NCBI GenBank assembly: GCA_017513365.1
Contig: JAFXFY010000240.1
Span: forward strand, 1 to 11,250
Reading direction: 5' to 3'
From: Alphaproteobacteria bacterium
GTDB lineage: Bacteria; Pseudomonadota; Alphaproteobacteria; CAAHEQ01; UBA3637
Length of the DNA stretch: 11,250 nucleotides
The position numbers were made by a program, and so were the translations under genes. Positions 1 through 7,002 of the stretch are shown here, in pieces. The notes under the pieces were generated by a model. The model worked only from the letters and a program-made list of their open reading frames with translations, made no database searches and was not told the DNA's origin. Numbering within the stretch: the first letter of the stretch is position 1; each line of letters opens with the position of its first letter.

Positions 1-1005
1 TCTCAAAAAGCCATTAATGATGCCACCGAAAATCCAAAAGAAAAATTGTATTGTATCTATGTGGCAATTGGTCAAAAACAATCTACGGTGCGTGATATTA
101 TGCGTGTGTTGCAAGAAAAAGGCGCCATGGAATATACGACAATCGTATGCGCAACGGCGGCCGACAGTGCTTCCTTGCAATACTTGGCACCGTATGCCGG
201 TTGTACCATCGGGGAATATTTCCGTGATAACGGGATGAATGCGATTGTGTTCTATGATGATTTATCTAAACATGCCGTGGCTTATCGTGAGATGTCCTTG
301 TTGTTGAAACGTCCGGCCGGTCGTGAAGCTTACCCTGGGGACGTGTTCTATTTGCACTCTCGTTTATTGGAACGTGCCGCTCAATTGAATGAAGAAAAAG
401 GCGGTGGGTCGCTGACAGCCTTGCCTGTGGTTGAAACGCAAGAAGGGGATGTGTCTGCCTATATTCCAACCAACGTAATTTCTATTACGGATGGTCAGAT
501 TTTCTTAGAAAGTGCTTTGTTCCACCAAGGTGTCAAACCGGCTATTAACGTTGGTTTGTCTGTGTCCCGTGTGGGGTCATCGGCTCAAACAAAGGCGATG
601 AAAAAAGTGGCCGGTACGTTGAAATTGGATTTGGCTCAATACCGTGAAGTGTTGTCTTTCTCACAATTTGCTTCTGATTTGGATCCGGCAACGCAAGCTT
701 TGTTAAATCGTGGTTCCAGATTGACAGAAATGATGAAACAAAAACAATATATGCCTCTGACGATGGCTCAGGAAGTTGTGTCCATTTTTGCCGGTGTGAA
801 CGGATATTTGGACAAAGTAGATGTGAAAGATATTTCCCGTTATGAAGCCGAACTTCAAGAAAAAATCAAAATTGAAGGGGCTGAAATTATCGGGGAAATT
901 GAAAAGACAAAAGATTTGTCCGAAGATAATAAAGAACGTTTGCACGCTTTTATTAAAAAATTCACAGATGATTTTGTCGGTGTTAAATCAGAGGAAGAAG
1001 AATGA
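1..1005 (+). CDS. atpA: F1Fo ATP synthase subunit alpha, C-terminal part (5' truncated by window edge)
   Basis: This is the non-catalytic nucleotide-binding alpha subunit of the F1 head, which alternates with beta around gamma. The reading frame is open from base 1 and ends at TGA 1003-1005. About 334 residues of a usual ~510 are visible, so the N-terminal barrel and the Walker A region are missing. The text opens near the start of the nucleotide-binding fold's second half (IYVAIGQKQSTV). The block SVSRVGSSAQ contains the arginine finger (codon 568-570), which completes the catalytic site on the neighbouring beta. The C-terminal helical domain is complete. The last bases overlap the atpG start (ATGA), indicating translational coupling. 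I see no frameshift or missing key residue in the visible part. The subunit identity is certain; the true start is outside the window. Confidence 0.97.
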   Translation, partial: SQKAINDATENPKEKLYCIYVAIGQKQSTVRDIMRVLQEKGAMEYTTIVCATAADSASLQYLAPYAGCTIGEYFRDNGMNAIVFYDDLSKHAVAYREMSLLLKRPAGREAYPGDVFYLHSRLLERAAQLNEEKGGGSLTALPVVETQEGDVSAYIPTNVISITDGQIFLESALFHQGVKPAINVGLSVSRVGSSAQTKAMKKVAGTLKLDLAQYREVLSFSQFASDLDPATQALLNRGSRLTEMMKQKQYMPLTMAQEVVSIFAGVNGYLDKVDVKDISRYEAELQEKIKIEGAEIIGEIEKTKDLSEDNKERLHAFIKKFTDDFVGVKSEEEE

Positions 1006-2090
1006 GTTCTTTAAAGAAAATTTCCGATCGGATTAAGACGATTTCTTCAACGCATCAAGTGACCGCATCTATGAAAGTGGTGGCTGTGTCCAGACTTAAA
1101 AAGTTGCATGAAAACTTTTTACAGACGGGTGCTTATACGTTGGAAATTCGTCGGATGATTCGTCGGTTGATTCGGTCTATTTCCTATCGGCAAGAGGCTT
1201 TAACCGAACAAGGCAGTTCCGAAATTTTACCAATTCCGGCTTTGTTAAAGGGAAATGGTAAAGATGACCATTATGCCGTTGTGGTGATTACATCCGATGA
1301 CGGATTAAGTGGGTCTTCTAATATGCAAGTTGTTCAAAAAACCGAAGAAGTGATTAAGTATTTGGAAGAACAAGGCAAAAAAATAACCTTAGTTTGTTTT
1401 GGTACACGGGGCGGGGATATTTTGCGTCGTCAATATCCGAATATGCGCATTCAGGTTGTGAAGCGTAAAATGCATACCAGTGCGGGACCATATTTAGATG
1501 CTGAACGTATGGCAATGACCTTAATCAGTGCGTTTGGTAAAGACCAATTTGATGTATGTTTATTCGTATATAATGAATTTAAATCCGTTGTATCTCAAAA
1601 ACCGACGATTGAACAAGTGATACCGAATAAATTGTTTTCCGAAAAAAATCCATGGCAATTTTTAATTGATACCAATGATGCCGATTATATTACACGCGAT
1701 GCCATGGGACAAAAGAAAATTAATTTGCATAAGTCCGAATTCTTGACAGCTTTTGGTGGTGTCGGGATGTTATCGCCGTTAGGGGCAATTGATAGAGATG
1801 AAATTTTATTACCGCCGACCAGAACGCCGGATAAATATGATTATGATCCATCGGATTTACAAATTTTAGAAAATGTTTTGCCGCAATATATGGTGTCTTA
1901 TATGTGCCGTGTGTTATTGGAAACAGAGGTTGCAGACAACGCCGCCCGTTTGATGGCTATGGATAATGCTACCCGTAATGCCGGTGAAATGTTAAAAGGT
2001 TTACAAAAACAATATCGCAGAACCAGACAAAGTAAAATCACAACCGATTTGATTGAAATTGTATCCGGTGCGATGAGTGAACAGTCTTAA
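1002..2090 (+). CDS. atpG: F1Fo ATP synthase subunit gamma with a large insertion
   Basis: Gamma is the central rotor shaft that turns inside the alpha3beta3 ring. Both signature ends are present: the N-terminal helix (MSSLKKISDRIKTISSTHQV) and the C-terminal helix with MDNATRNAGEM (residues 320-330) and SKITTDLIEIVSGA (344-357). The start is ATG 1002, overlapping the atpA stop by 4 bases, with GAGGAAG just upstream. At 362 residues it is roughly 70 longer than a typical ~290-residue gamma. The excess lies mainly at about residues 210-280, between the last part of the central Rossmann-like domain (VYNEFKS, VIP) and the C-terminal helix (LQILENVLPQY). The usual GLCGGFN-type motif of that domain reads GLSGSSN (101-107). 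The reading frame is continuous with conserved sequence on both sides, so the extra part looks like a real insertion and not a frameshift. Assignment is firm; the role of the insert is unknown. Confidence 0.95.
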   Translation: MSSLKKISDRIKTISSTHQVTASMKVVAVSRLKKLHENFLQTGAYTLEIRRMIRRLIRSISYRQEALTEQGSSEILPIPALLKGNGKDDHYAVVVITSDDGLSGSSNMQVVQKTEEVIKYLEEQGKKITLVCFGTRGGDILRRQYPNMRIQVVKRKMHTSAGPYLDAERMAMTLISAFGKDQFDVCLFVYNEFKSVVSQKPTIEQVIPNKLFSEKNPWQFLIDTNDADYITRDAMGQKKINLHKSEFLTAFGGVGMLSPLGAIDRDEILLPPTRTPDKYDYDPSDLQILENVLPQYMVSYMCRVLLETEVADNAARLMAMDNATRNAGEMLKGLQKQYRRTRQSKITTDLIEIVSGAMSEQS

Positions 2091-2099
2091 GAAAATAAT

Positions 2100-2104
2100 A
2101 GGTG
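2100..2104 (+). promoter_or_regulatory. Ribosome binding site that decides the atpD start
   Basis: AGGTG lies five bases before ATG 2110. The alternative GTG at 2077 lies inside the end of atpG and would place this site within the coding sequence. Spacing supports ATG 2110 as the main start of the beta subunit. Confidence 0.6.
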
Positions 2105-2109
2105 TGAAG

Positions 2110-3570
2110 ATGATAAAAATAAAAGAAAATGACATAAAAGCTCAAGGCGAAATTATCAAGGTAACAGGTTCCGTTGTGGATGTGGCATTTGATGAACGGT
2201 CTATGCCTCGTATTTTTGATGCGCTTGAAACCGAAAATAACGGTAAACGTTTGGTGTTAGAAGTGGAACAACTTTTGGCCGGTAACATAGTGCGTTGTTT
2301 ATCTATGTCCGATACGGATGGTTTAATGCGTGGTCAAAAAGTGGTTAATACGGGTAAGCCGATTTCCGTGCCGGTCGGAACGGCAACACTGGGCCGTATT
2401 ATGAACGTAACGGGGGAACCGCAAGATAACCGAGGTCCTATTGAAACAGAACTGCGTGAAAGTATTCACCGTAATCCGCCAACCTTTATGGAACAAGCCC
2501 CGAATACCGAAATTTTGGCAACGGGGATTAAAGTGATTGACTTGCTCTGTCCGTATCCAAAGGGCGGTAAAATCGGTTTGTTTGGTGGTGCCGGTGTGGG
2601 TAAAACCGTTATTATTATGGAATTGATTAACAATATCGCTAAAATGCACGGTGGGTTCTCTGTCTTTACAGGGGTAGGGGAACGGTCTCGTGAAGGAAAC
2701 GATCTCTATACCGAAATGGTGGAATCCGGCGTTATTGATTTAAAAGGGGATAAATCCAAAGCCGCTTTGGTCTATGGACAAATGAATGAAGCCCCTGGCG
2801 CTCGTGCCCGTGTGGCTTTAACAGGTCTGACGGTGGCTGAATACTTCCGTGACAATATGGCTCAAGATGTGTTGTTATTTATTGATAACATCTTCCGTTT
2901 TACACAAGCCGGTTCCGAAGTATCTTCTTTGCTTGGCCGTATGCCGTCTGCTGTGGGGTATCAACCGACATTGGCAACGGATTTGGGGGCTTTACAAGAA
3001 CGCATTACCTCAACGAAAAAAGGGTCTATTACGTCTGTCCAAGCCGTGTATGTGCCGGCCGATGACTTGACTGACCCGGCACCGGCAACGACTTTCTCAC
3101 ACTTAGATGCCACAACGGTGCTTTCTCGTTCTATTGCCGAACAAGGGTTATATCCGGCCGTTGATCCATTGGAATCCACATCCCGTATTTTATCTCCGGC
3201 CATTGTGGGTGAACGCCATTACAAGGTGGCCTCTGAAGTGGTTCGTATTTTACAAGTTTATAAATCCTTGCAAGATATTATCGCCATTTTGGGTATGGAT
3301 GAATTGTCTGCCGAAGATAAAAAGACGGTGGCCCGCGCTTGTAAATTACAACGTTTCTTAACCCAGCCGTTCGCGGTTGGTGAAGTCTTTACCGGTAAAA
3401 AAGGTGTAACGGTGGATTTACCCGATACGATTGCCGGTTGTGAAGGCATTATCAATGGTGATTATGATGATTTGCCGGAACAAGCATTCTTTATGGTCGG
3501 TAAAATTGAAGAGGCTGTTCAAAAAGGAAATGAATTAAAAGCATTAGAAGGAAAAATTAAAAATGCTTGA
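2110..3570 (+). CDS. atpD: F1Fo ATP synthase subunit beta (catalytic)
   Basis: Beta is the catalytic subunit that makes or hydrolyses ATP in the F1 head. With the start used here it has 486 residues, close to the usual 465-480. It shows the N-terminal barrel (GEIIKVTGSVVDVAF), Walker A GGAGVGKT (159-166), the catalytic Glu in GVGERSREGNDLY (Glu191), Walker B VLLFIDN (254-260), and the DELSAED loop (397-403) that contacts gamma and is usually DELSEED. I chose ATG 2110 because AGGTG at 2100-2104 sits five bases before it. A GTG at 2077 in the same frame would overlap atpG by 14 bases and add 11 atypical residues; it cannot be ruled out. The end overlaps the atpC start by 8 bases. Nothing is missing from the active site. 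Confidence 0.97.
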   Translation: MIKIKENDIKAQGEIIKVTGSVVDVAFDERSMPRIFDALETENNGKRLVLEVEQLLAGNIVRCLSMSDTDGLMRGQKVVNTGKPISVPVGTATLGRIMNVTGEPQDNRGPIETELRESIHRNPPTFMEQAPNTEILATGIKVIDLLCPYPKGGKIGLFGGAGVGKTVIIMELINNIAKMHGGFSVFTGVGERSREGNDLYTEMVESGVIDLKGDKSKAALVYGQMNEAPGARARVALTGLTVAEYFRDNMAQDVLLFIDNIFRFTQAGSEVSSLLGRMPSAVGYQPTLATDLGALQERITSTKKGSITSVQAVYVPADDLTDPAPATTFSHLDATTVLSRSIAEQGLYPAVDPLESTSRILSPAIVGERHYKVASEVVRILQVYKSLQDIIAILGMDELSAEDKKTVARACKLQRFLTQPFAVGEVFTGKKGVTVDLPDTIAGCEGIINGDYDDLPEQAFFMVGKIEEAVQKGNELKALEGKIKNA

Positions 3571-4099
3571 TAATGGAGATACCGCTTCTATTTCTTTGGG
3601 GGAACCGGAAAAAGCCCCGACAAACGGCAAAATCAAAGTTCGCTTAATTTGTCCGTTGTATGAGGTATTTGAAATGGAAGCCGACAGTGTTTTATTGCCT
3701 GGGGCCGAAGGGGATATTTTAATTTTACCCGAACGGGCACCAATATTTGTGTACCTAAAGGCTGGCCGGATGATTATTTATAATCAAGGGCAAAAACCGA
3801 TTTCTTACTTTGTATCGGCGGGTGTGAGTGAAGTGCGTCGAAATTTGTGTCCGGTACTTGCTTGGGGGGTACGAGAGGACAAGGTTAATCCCGAAAAAAT
3901 TGCCGTTCAATTGGCCGAATCCGAGGTGGCACTTGGGGCATTAAAATCCGATATGGCAAAACGTGAAATTATCAGCCGGATTGACTTTTTCAAAACGATT
4001 TTAAGATTAATGGATTATCAACCGGCTGAGACGGTAGATAAACCCAAAAGTCGCAAAAAACCATCCTTTAATCCGTATCAATTAAAGGTGGATAAATAA
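3563..4099 (+). CDS. atpC: F1Fo ATP synthase subunit epsilon, with extended ends
   Basis: Epsilon sits at the foot of gamma on the c-ring and in many bacteria restrains ATP hydrolysis through its C-terminal helices. The beta-sandwich domain runs from about residue 23 (KIKVRLICPLYEVFEMEAD) through GAEGDILILPERAPIF and the G(R)M-IIY strand to about 105. A helical part (EKIAVQLAESEVALGAL and on, about 110-150) follows. It is 178 residues, against a usual ~130-140. About 22 residues precede the conserved domain (rich in acidic and small residues), and a basic tail (DKPKSRKKPSFNPYQ) follows the helices. The start ATG 3563 overlaps atpD by 8 bases, with AGAAGGA about ten bases upstream. It is the last gene of the operon and is followed by a terminator. 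The family call rests on the sandwich motifs and position; the tails are unexplained. Confidence 0.9.
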   Translation: MLDNGDTASISLGEPEKAPTNGKIKVRLICPLYEVFEMEADSVLLPGAEGDILILPERAPIFVYLKAGRMIIYNQGQKPISYFVSAGVSEVRRNLCPVLAWGVREDKVNPEKIAVQLAESEVALGALKSDMAKREIISRIDFFKTILRLMDYQPAETVDKPKSRKKPSFNPYQLKVDK

Positions 4100-4101
4100 C
4101 A

Positions 4102-4133
4102 AAAAAAAGACTCATATTTTCTGAGTCTTTTTT
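4102..4133. terminator. Bidirectional intrinsic terminator between atpC and the phage block
   Basis: The hairpin has GACTCA at 4109-4114 pairing with TGAGTC at 4122-4127 around a 7-base loop. The stem is lengthened by a run of A on the left pairing with a run of T on the right. It therefore presents a U tract after the stem on either strand. It lies 2 bases after the atpC stop and just beyond the stop of the convergent phage gene (4139), so it should end both transcripts. Confidence 0.9.
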
Positions 4134-4138
4134 CTTTT

Positions 4139-4663
4139 TTACTGGGGGGATTGATTTTGTTTTTTGATGTTTTCGTTTATTTCTTCCAAAACCGGCAATA
4201 ACATATTGACAACGTTTCTGGCAATACGATCTTCTGATGAGCGTGTTTTATAGGCCTTGATAAATTTGAAAATAATATAAATGCCCAAAATTAAAAACAG
4301 TATATAAATAATACCTTGTAAAATTGAAGCGGTTGTACGAGCCGCAAAAGACAATGTTGCCGCTTTGGTAGAAGCAGCCATGTGGTCAATTTGAGCCGAT
4401 ACATAAGTAGATACGCCAATTGGAAAAGACATAGCGCGTTCGGCTATTTGAACACGGGTATTGGTGAGGGTTGCCATTTTTTCGGCAGAGGCTACATTAA
4501 AATAATGACTCACCCAATTCGGTATTTGCTGATTTACATACCACCCACCGCCATAAACAATACTTAATATCGGTATATAAACGATAAGTGTGAAAAACAA
4601 TCGTTTGAATTTGTCTTTTACCGTATCTGTTTTTTGAGCAAAGAGGGAGGTTGGGTGAGTCAT
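4139..4663 (-). CDS. Two-pass membrane protein of unknown function, last gene of the phage block
   Basis: I do not recognise this 174-residue protein. It has a short charged N-terminus, a first membrane segment at about 22-40 (LFFTLIVYIPILSIVYGGG), and a middle region of about 70 residues with small and polar residues (Ala/Thr/Ser-rich, probably helical). A strong second membrane segment follows at about 113-135 (ILQGIIYILFLILGIYIIF), then a mixed-charge tail ending in a likely amphipathic helix (NMLLPVLEEINENIKKQ). The start ATG at 4663 has AAAGGATA upstream, and the gene begins only 10 bases after the previous phage gene, so it probably shares that transcript. Being last in a lysis module, it could be a holin or another lysis factor. 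A membrane-acting exclusion protein or a host gene unrelated to the phage is also possible. It has no signal peptidase site that I can see. Confidence 0.75.
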   Translation of the reverse strand: MTHPTSLFAQKTDTVKDKFKRLFFTLIVYIPILSIVYGGGWYVNQQIPNWVSHYFNVASAEKMATLTNTRVQIAERAMSFPIGVSTYVSAQIDHMAASTKAATLSFAARTTASILQGIIYILFLILGIYIIFKFIKAYKTRSSEDRIARNVVNMLLPVLEEINENIKKQNQSPQ

Positions 4664-4673
4664 TTTTTATCCT

Positions 4674-4853
4674 TTACGCTTGTTTGGCATTTCCGATATT
4701 TAAGGCCAACACATTCATCAATTTTTTAAATTGTGCCAATATATTATCGTCTTTTTGGGTCGGTGTCAAGGCTGTAATGGCACTGGCACCGGAAACAATG
4801 GATGAAATAACAATCCATAAGTCATTTAAGTGATTAATAATAAAATTTAACAT
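4674..4853 (-). CDS. Small (59 aa) phage protein, probable lysis-module or virion-associated peptide
   Basis: This short gene starts at ATG 4853 with AAGGAG seven to ten bases upstream and stops at TAA 4674-4676. The product starts MLNFIINHLNDLWIVISSIV and continues with a small-residue stretch (SGASAITALTPTQKDD). It ends in a helical part (QFKKLMNVLALNIGNAKQA). The N-terminal 30 residues are hydrophobic enough for one weak membrane segment. From memory, short proteins with an A-ITALTPT-KDD core followed by L-LALN-G-AK occur beside endolysin or holin-like genes of proteobacterial phages; I know of no assigned function. It lies 16 bases after the coiled-coil membrane gene and 10 before the two-pass membrane gene. 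The good ribosome site, tight packing and recognisable core make it a real gene. A longer open frame on the opposite strand here is a shadow. Confidence 0.75.
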   Translation of the reverse strand: MLNFIINHLNDLWIVISSIVSGASAITALTPTQKDDNILAQFKKLMNVLALNIGNAKQA

Positions 4854-4869
4854 AGTTTTTTCTCCTTTT

Positions 4870-5175
4870 TTATTTTAAAACTAAATTCATTAATGCCACG
4901 CAAATAGCGGTTATGGCGGTGGCGGCCATAATATTTAAAACATTTCTGATAGGAGCCAGTTCTTGACGAGAAATAAAATCCTTGCCGATTTTATCGTATA
5001 ATATTTGGCAATTTCCTTTCAGTTGAACGGTTCCCATGAAATTAATCAGTTCAGTATGGACATCTACAATTTGTTTTTTGGTACTGCAAACCTCTTTTTT
5101 AATATCGGTTAATTGTTTTTGCAGAGTATCTACCTGCGCCATTAATTTTCCGATTTCTAATGTATATTGTGTCAT
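4870..5175 (-). CDS. Coiled-coil protein with C-terminal membrane anchor, holin/XhlA-like
   Basis: This 101-residue protein has a long N-terminal heptad-like helix (about 5-45: IGKLMAQVDTLQKQLTDIKK), a linker with FISRQELAPIRNVLN (68-81), and one C-terminal membrane segment (about 79-98: MAATAITAICVALMNLVL). A coiled coil followed by an (E/F)-x-PIRN motif and a single terminal membrane helix resembles XhlA-type hemolysin/holin-like proteins carried next to endolysin genes. It follows the cell wall hydrolase by 12 bases, with AAGGAAG before its ATG at 5175. A role in letting the hydrolase reach the wall is likely. A spanin-like or virion-anchoring role is also possible. There are cysteines at 30 and 56. 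The architecture is clear; the exact function is an inference. Confidence 0.75.
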   Translation of the reverse strand: MTQYTLEIGKLMAQVDTLQKQLTDIKKEVCSTKKQIVDVHTELINFMGTVQLKGNCQILYDKIGKDFISRQELAPIRNVLNIMAATAITAICVALMNLVLK

Positions 5176-5187
5176 GTTGCGCTTCCT

Positions 5188-5589
5188 TTAAATGATATCA
5201 TAAAATAATAAGGACCCGATTTGAGCACACGGAACACCACCATAAGCCCACTTAGGGTGGTCGTTTATATCATGATAATATAATCCGCCGTGTGTGTTGT
5301 CTTTTAACAGTCCTTTAACGGCTCTGACCGCAATCCGGTAGCAAATTTGATAAATGGCATCATCAGATGAGTTTATTTCGGGTGTCTCAGAAGGGCGTTC
5401 CCAACACTGAAATTGAGCCGGTTTTAAACAGACTTCCCGAATGTTGTTCCCCCACCAAGTATTAATACCATTTTGACTTAACCGAACACGATTTAAGATG
5501 GTATTTGCAATGGCTTCCATAACGCTGATGTTTTGATTTTTGGCTTCTCCATAAATGGTTTTTGCCAGTATTTGAATATCTTTATCCAT
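5188..5589 (-). CDS. Cell wall hydrolase of the SleB family, probable phage endolysin
   Basis: This 133-residue protein is a single SleB/CwlJ-type (Hydrolase_2) domain with no signal peptide or other domain. Family features in order are: LAKTIYGEAKNQ with the likely catalytic Glu15, EAIANTILNRV (25-35), WWGNNIREVCLKPAQFQCW (45-63), CYRIAVRAVKGLL (83-95), and the closing WAYGG-P-AQIGSLLFY (114-130). The family acts on peptidoglycan, either as lytic transglycosylase or as amidase-like enzyme in spore germination relatives; in phages it serves for lysis. The ATG at 5589 directly follows the terminase stop (TAAATG), and its ribosome site GGAGG lies inside the end of the terminase gene. Without a secretion signal it needs a membrane-permeabilising partner, and the next genes include candidates. 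Host cell wall recycling enzymes of this family exist, but the phage context argues for endolysin. Confidence 0.88.
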   Translation of the reverse strand: MDKDIQILAKTIYGEAKNQNISVMEAIANTILNRVRLSQNGINTWWGNNIREVCLKPAQFQCWERPSETPEINSSDDAIYQICYRIAVRAVKGLLKDNTHGGLYYHDINDHPKWAYGGVPCAQIGSLLFYDII

Positions 5590-7002
5590 TTAAAACCTCC
5601 ATTCTTTGTGTGTATTAAAATGCCGATATGTTTGATATCCTATTCGGACCGGTTCACTGAGCAGACATCCGGCAACGGCATCTAAAGCATCATCTTTGCT
5701 ACGTCCGTTTGGCTTCCATTCTTGCATTTGTTCCAAAAACGGTGTCAGTTTGATACGGTTGTGTGCTTTTAAGGCACGGTTCATTAAAACGACATCAAAG
5801 GCTGATAAAATCCGAGATACCTTATTTTGATGTGATGTGTTTTCCAAAACCGCACATGGAATGTGTCTTTTGGCCAATTCTTTTTTTAATAATGCCGGTA
5901 AAAATTTACCGATACCGTTGCTTTCCAAATGAACAGCTGTGATGAAATTACGTTTGATAAAATCAGCCACTTTTTCGCATTGGTAGGTAGCAGCCTCTTG
6001 ATTTTCCGGAACGGTTAAATATTCAATATCATGTAAATAATACAATCCGTTTTCATCCGAAAAAACACAAGCGATAACGCTGTCATCTCCTTTGTCTTTT
6101 GTCCCAAAAGCCGGATCCCACCAACACGATACAGATACCAATCGGGTAGGGCCAATAGATAATCGGGCGGTTTCATTGGCTTCTTGGTATACCAGTTCAT
6201 CTGAATAAAACGATAAATGCTCAGGATTTAATCGGCTATCATTAATGGGAACGGGTTCTAACATCATTTGACTTAAAAATTTATGGTGTCCAGAGCGTTT
6301 GCGAATGGACTCAATTTTCGCCGTTGAAAAACGTTCAGGCCAATTTGATTGCCCCTTTTTATTCAAAACGGGAATTTTTAATTGATGCCAACCACTTAAA
6401 AAACCACCCGTATCCGTGTTGTAAATTGTATCTGCCGTATGGGGTGTCCCAACATATATCATCATGCCTCCCGGGGTTAACACATAATCCAATTCGGACA
6501 GTTTTAATCTTAAATCTTTGCGTTTAGAGGAGTTGTCGCATGTTTTAGGAACCTCAACATCATCACAGATAATTAAATCAGCCCGACATCCGGTAATGTT
6601 AGCCATTAACCCTCGGGCCAAGACAGAGGGGTCTCGTAAATCATTGGGGCGTACAATCGTAAACCTGTCCGAAGCCCATTCTTCTTTTTGAGATGGTTTT
6701 AATCCTTTTGTCATCGGATGTTTTTCAATAATACGTTTAATGTTTCGGACCATTTTTTTTGCAAGTTCATGATCGGCCGATAAAATTAAAATGCGGGTGT
6801 TGGGATTGTGCCATAATATATAGGCACAAAATAAACCGATAATGGTTGATTTTCCCGAATTACGAAAAGCCATCAACAGAGCATTTTTATCCACTTGATT
6901 TTGATAAATATCCCATAAAAACGTACACATTTTTTTATGATGTTTAGGAATGCTTAAGCCTTGCATTTGCATCCAAATCCATACGAATTCAATCAAAGTC
7001 AT
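5590..7002 (-). CDS. Phage terminase large subunit (packaging ATPase and nuclease), T7 gp19-like
   Basis: This is the motor that cuts concatemeric phage DNA and pumps it into the prohead through the portal. The 470 residues hold a full two-domain terminase. The ATPase half has the Walker A-type FRNSGKST (46-53), Walker B LIICDDVE (143-150) and the coupling motif YVGTPH (183-188). The nuclease half has WWDPAFGTKDKGDDS (294-308, Asp296), HLESNGIG (358-365, Glu360) and SKDDALDAVAG (435-445). These acidic residues fit the RNase H-like metal site. The FRNSGKST form and overall length resemble the podovirus type. The ATG at 7002 has AGGAGGA upstream and overlaps the previous gene by 14 bases in another frame, which suggests translational coupling. 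No motif is damaged, so the enzyme should be active. Confidence 0.93.
   Translation of the reverse strand: MTLIEFVWIWMQMQGLSIPKHHKKMCTFLWDIYQNQVDKNALLMAFRNSGKSTIIGLFCAYILWHNPNTRILILSADHELAKKMVRNIKRIIEKHPMTKGLKPSQKEEWASDRFTIVRPNDLRDPSVLARGLMANITGCRADLIICDDVEVPKTCDNSSKRKDLRLKLSELDYVLTPGGMMIYVGTPHTADTIYNTDTGGFLSGWHQLKIPVLNKKGQSNWPERFSTAKIESIRKRSGHHKFLSQMMLEPVPINDSRLNPEHLSFYSDELVYQEANETARLSIGPTRLVSVSCWWDPAFGTKDKGDDSVIACVFSDENGLYYLHDIEYLTVPENQEAATYQCEKVADFIKRNFITAVHLESNGIGKFLPALLKKELAKRHIPCAVLENTSHQNKVSRILSAFDVVLMNRALKAHNRIKLTPFLEQMQEWKPNGRSKDDALDAVAGCLLSEPVRIGYQTYRHFNTHKEWRF

Noticed and set aside
703..945. Antisense open frames across atpA, atpD and the phage genes
   Set aside because: They are shadows of strongly conserved coding regions and have no ribosome sites or recognisable products.
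1626..1841. Frameshift as the cause of the unusual gamma segment
   Set aside because: The frame stays open and conserved sequence resumes in the same frame on both sides, so an insertion explains it better.
2077..2109. GTG start for the beta subunit
   Set aside because: It adds 11 residues atypical of the family and overlaps atpG by 14 bases, while ATG 2110 has a well spaced AGGTG.
4651..4833. 60-codon plus-strand open frame between the membrane genes
   Set aside because: It overlaps the start of the two-pass gene and most of the better supported minus-strand 59-residue gene, and it lies on the strand opposite to the whole block with no ribosome site.
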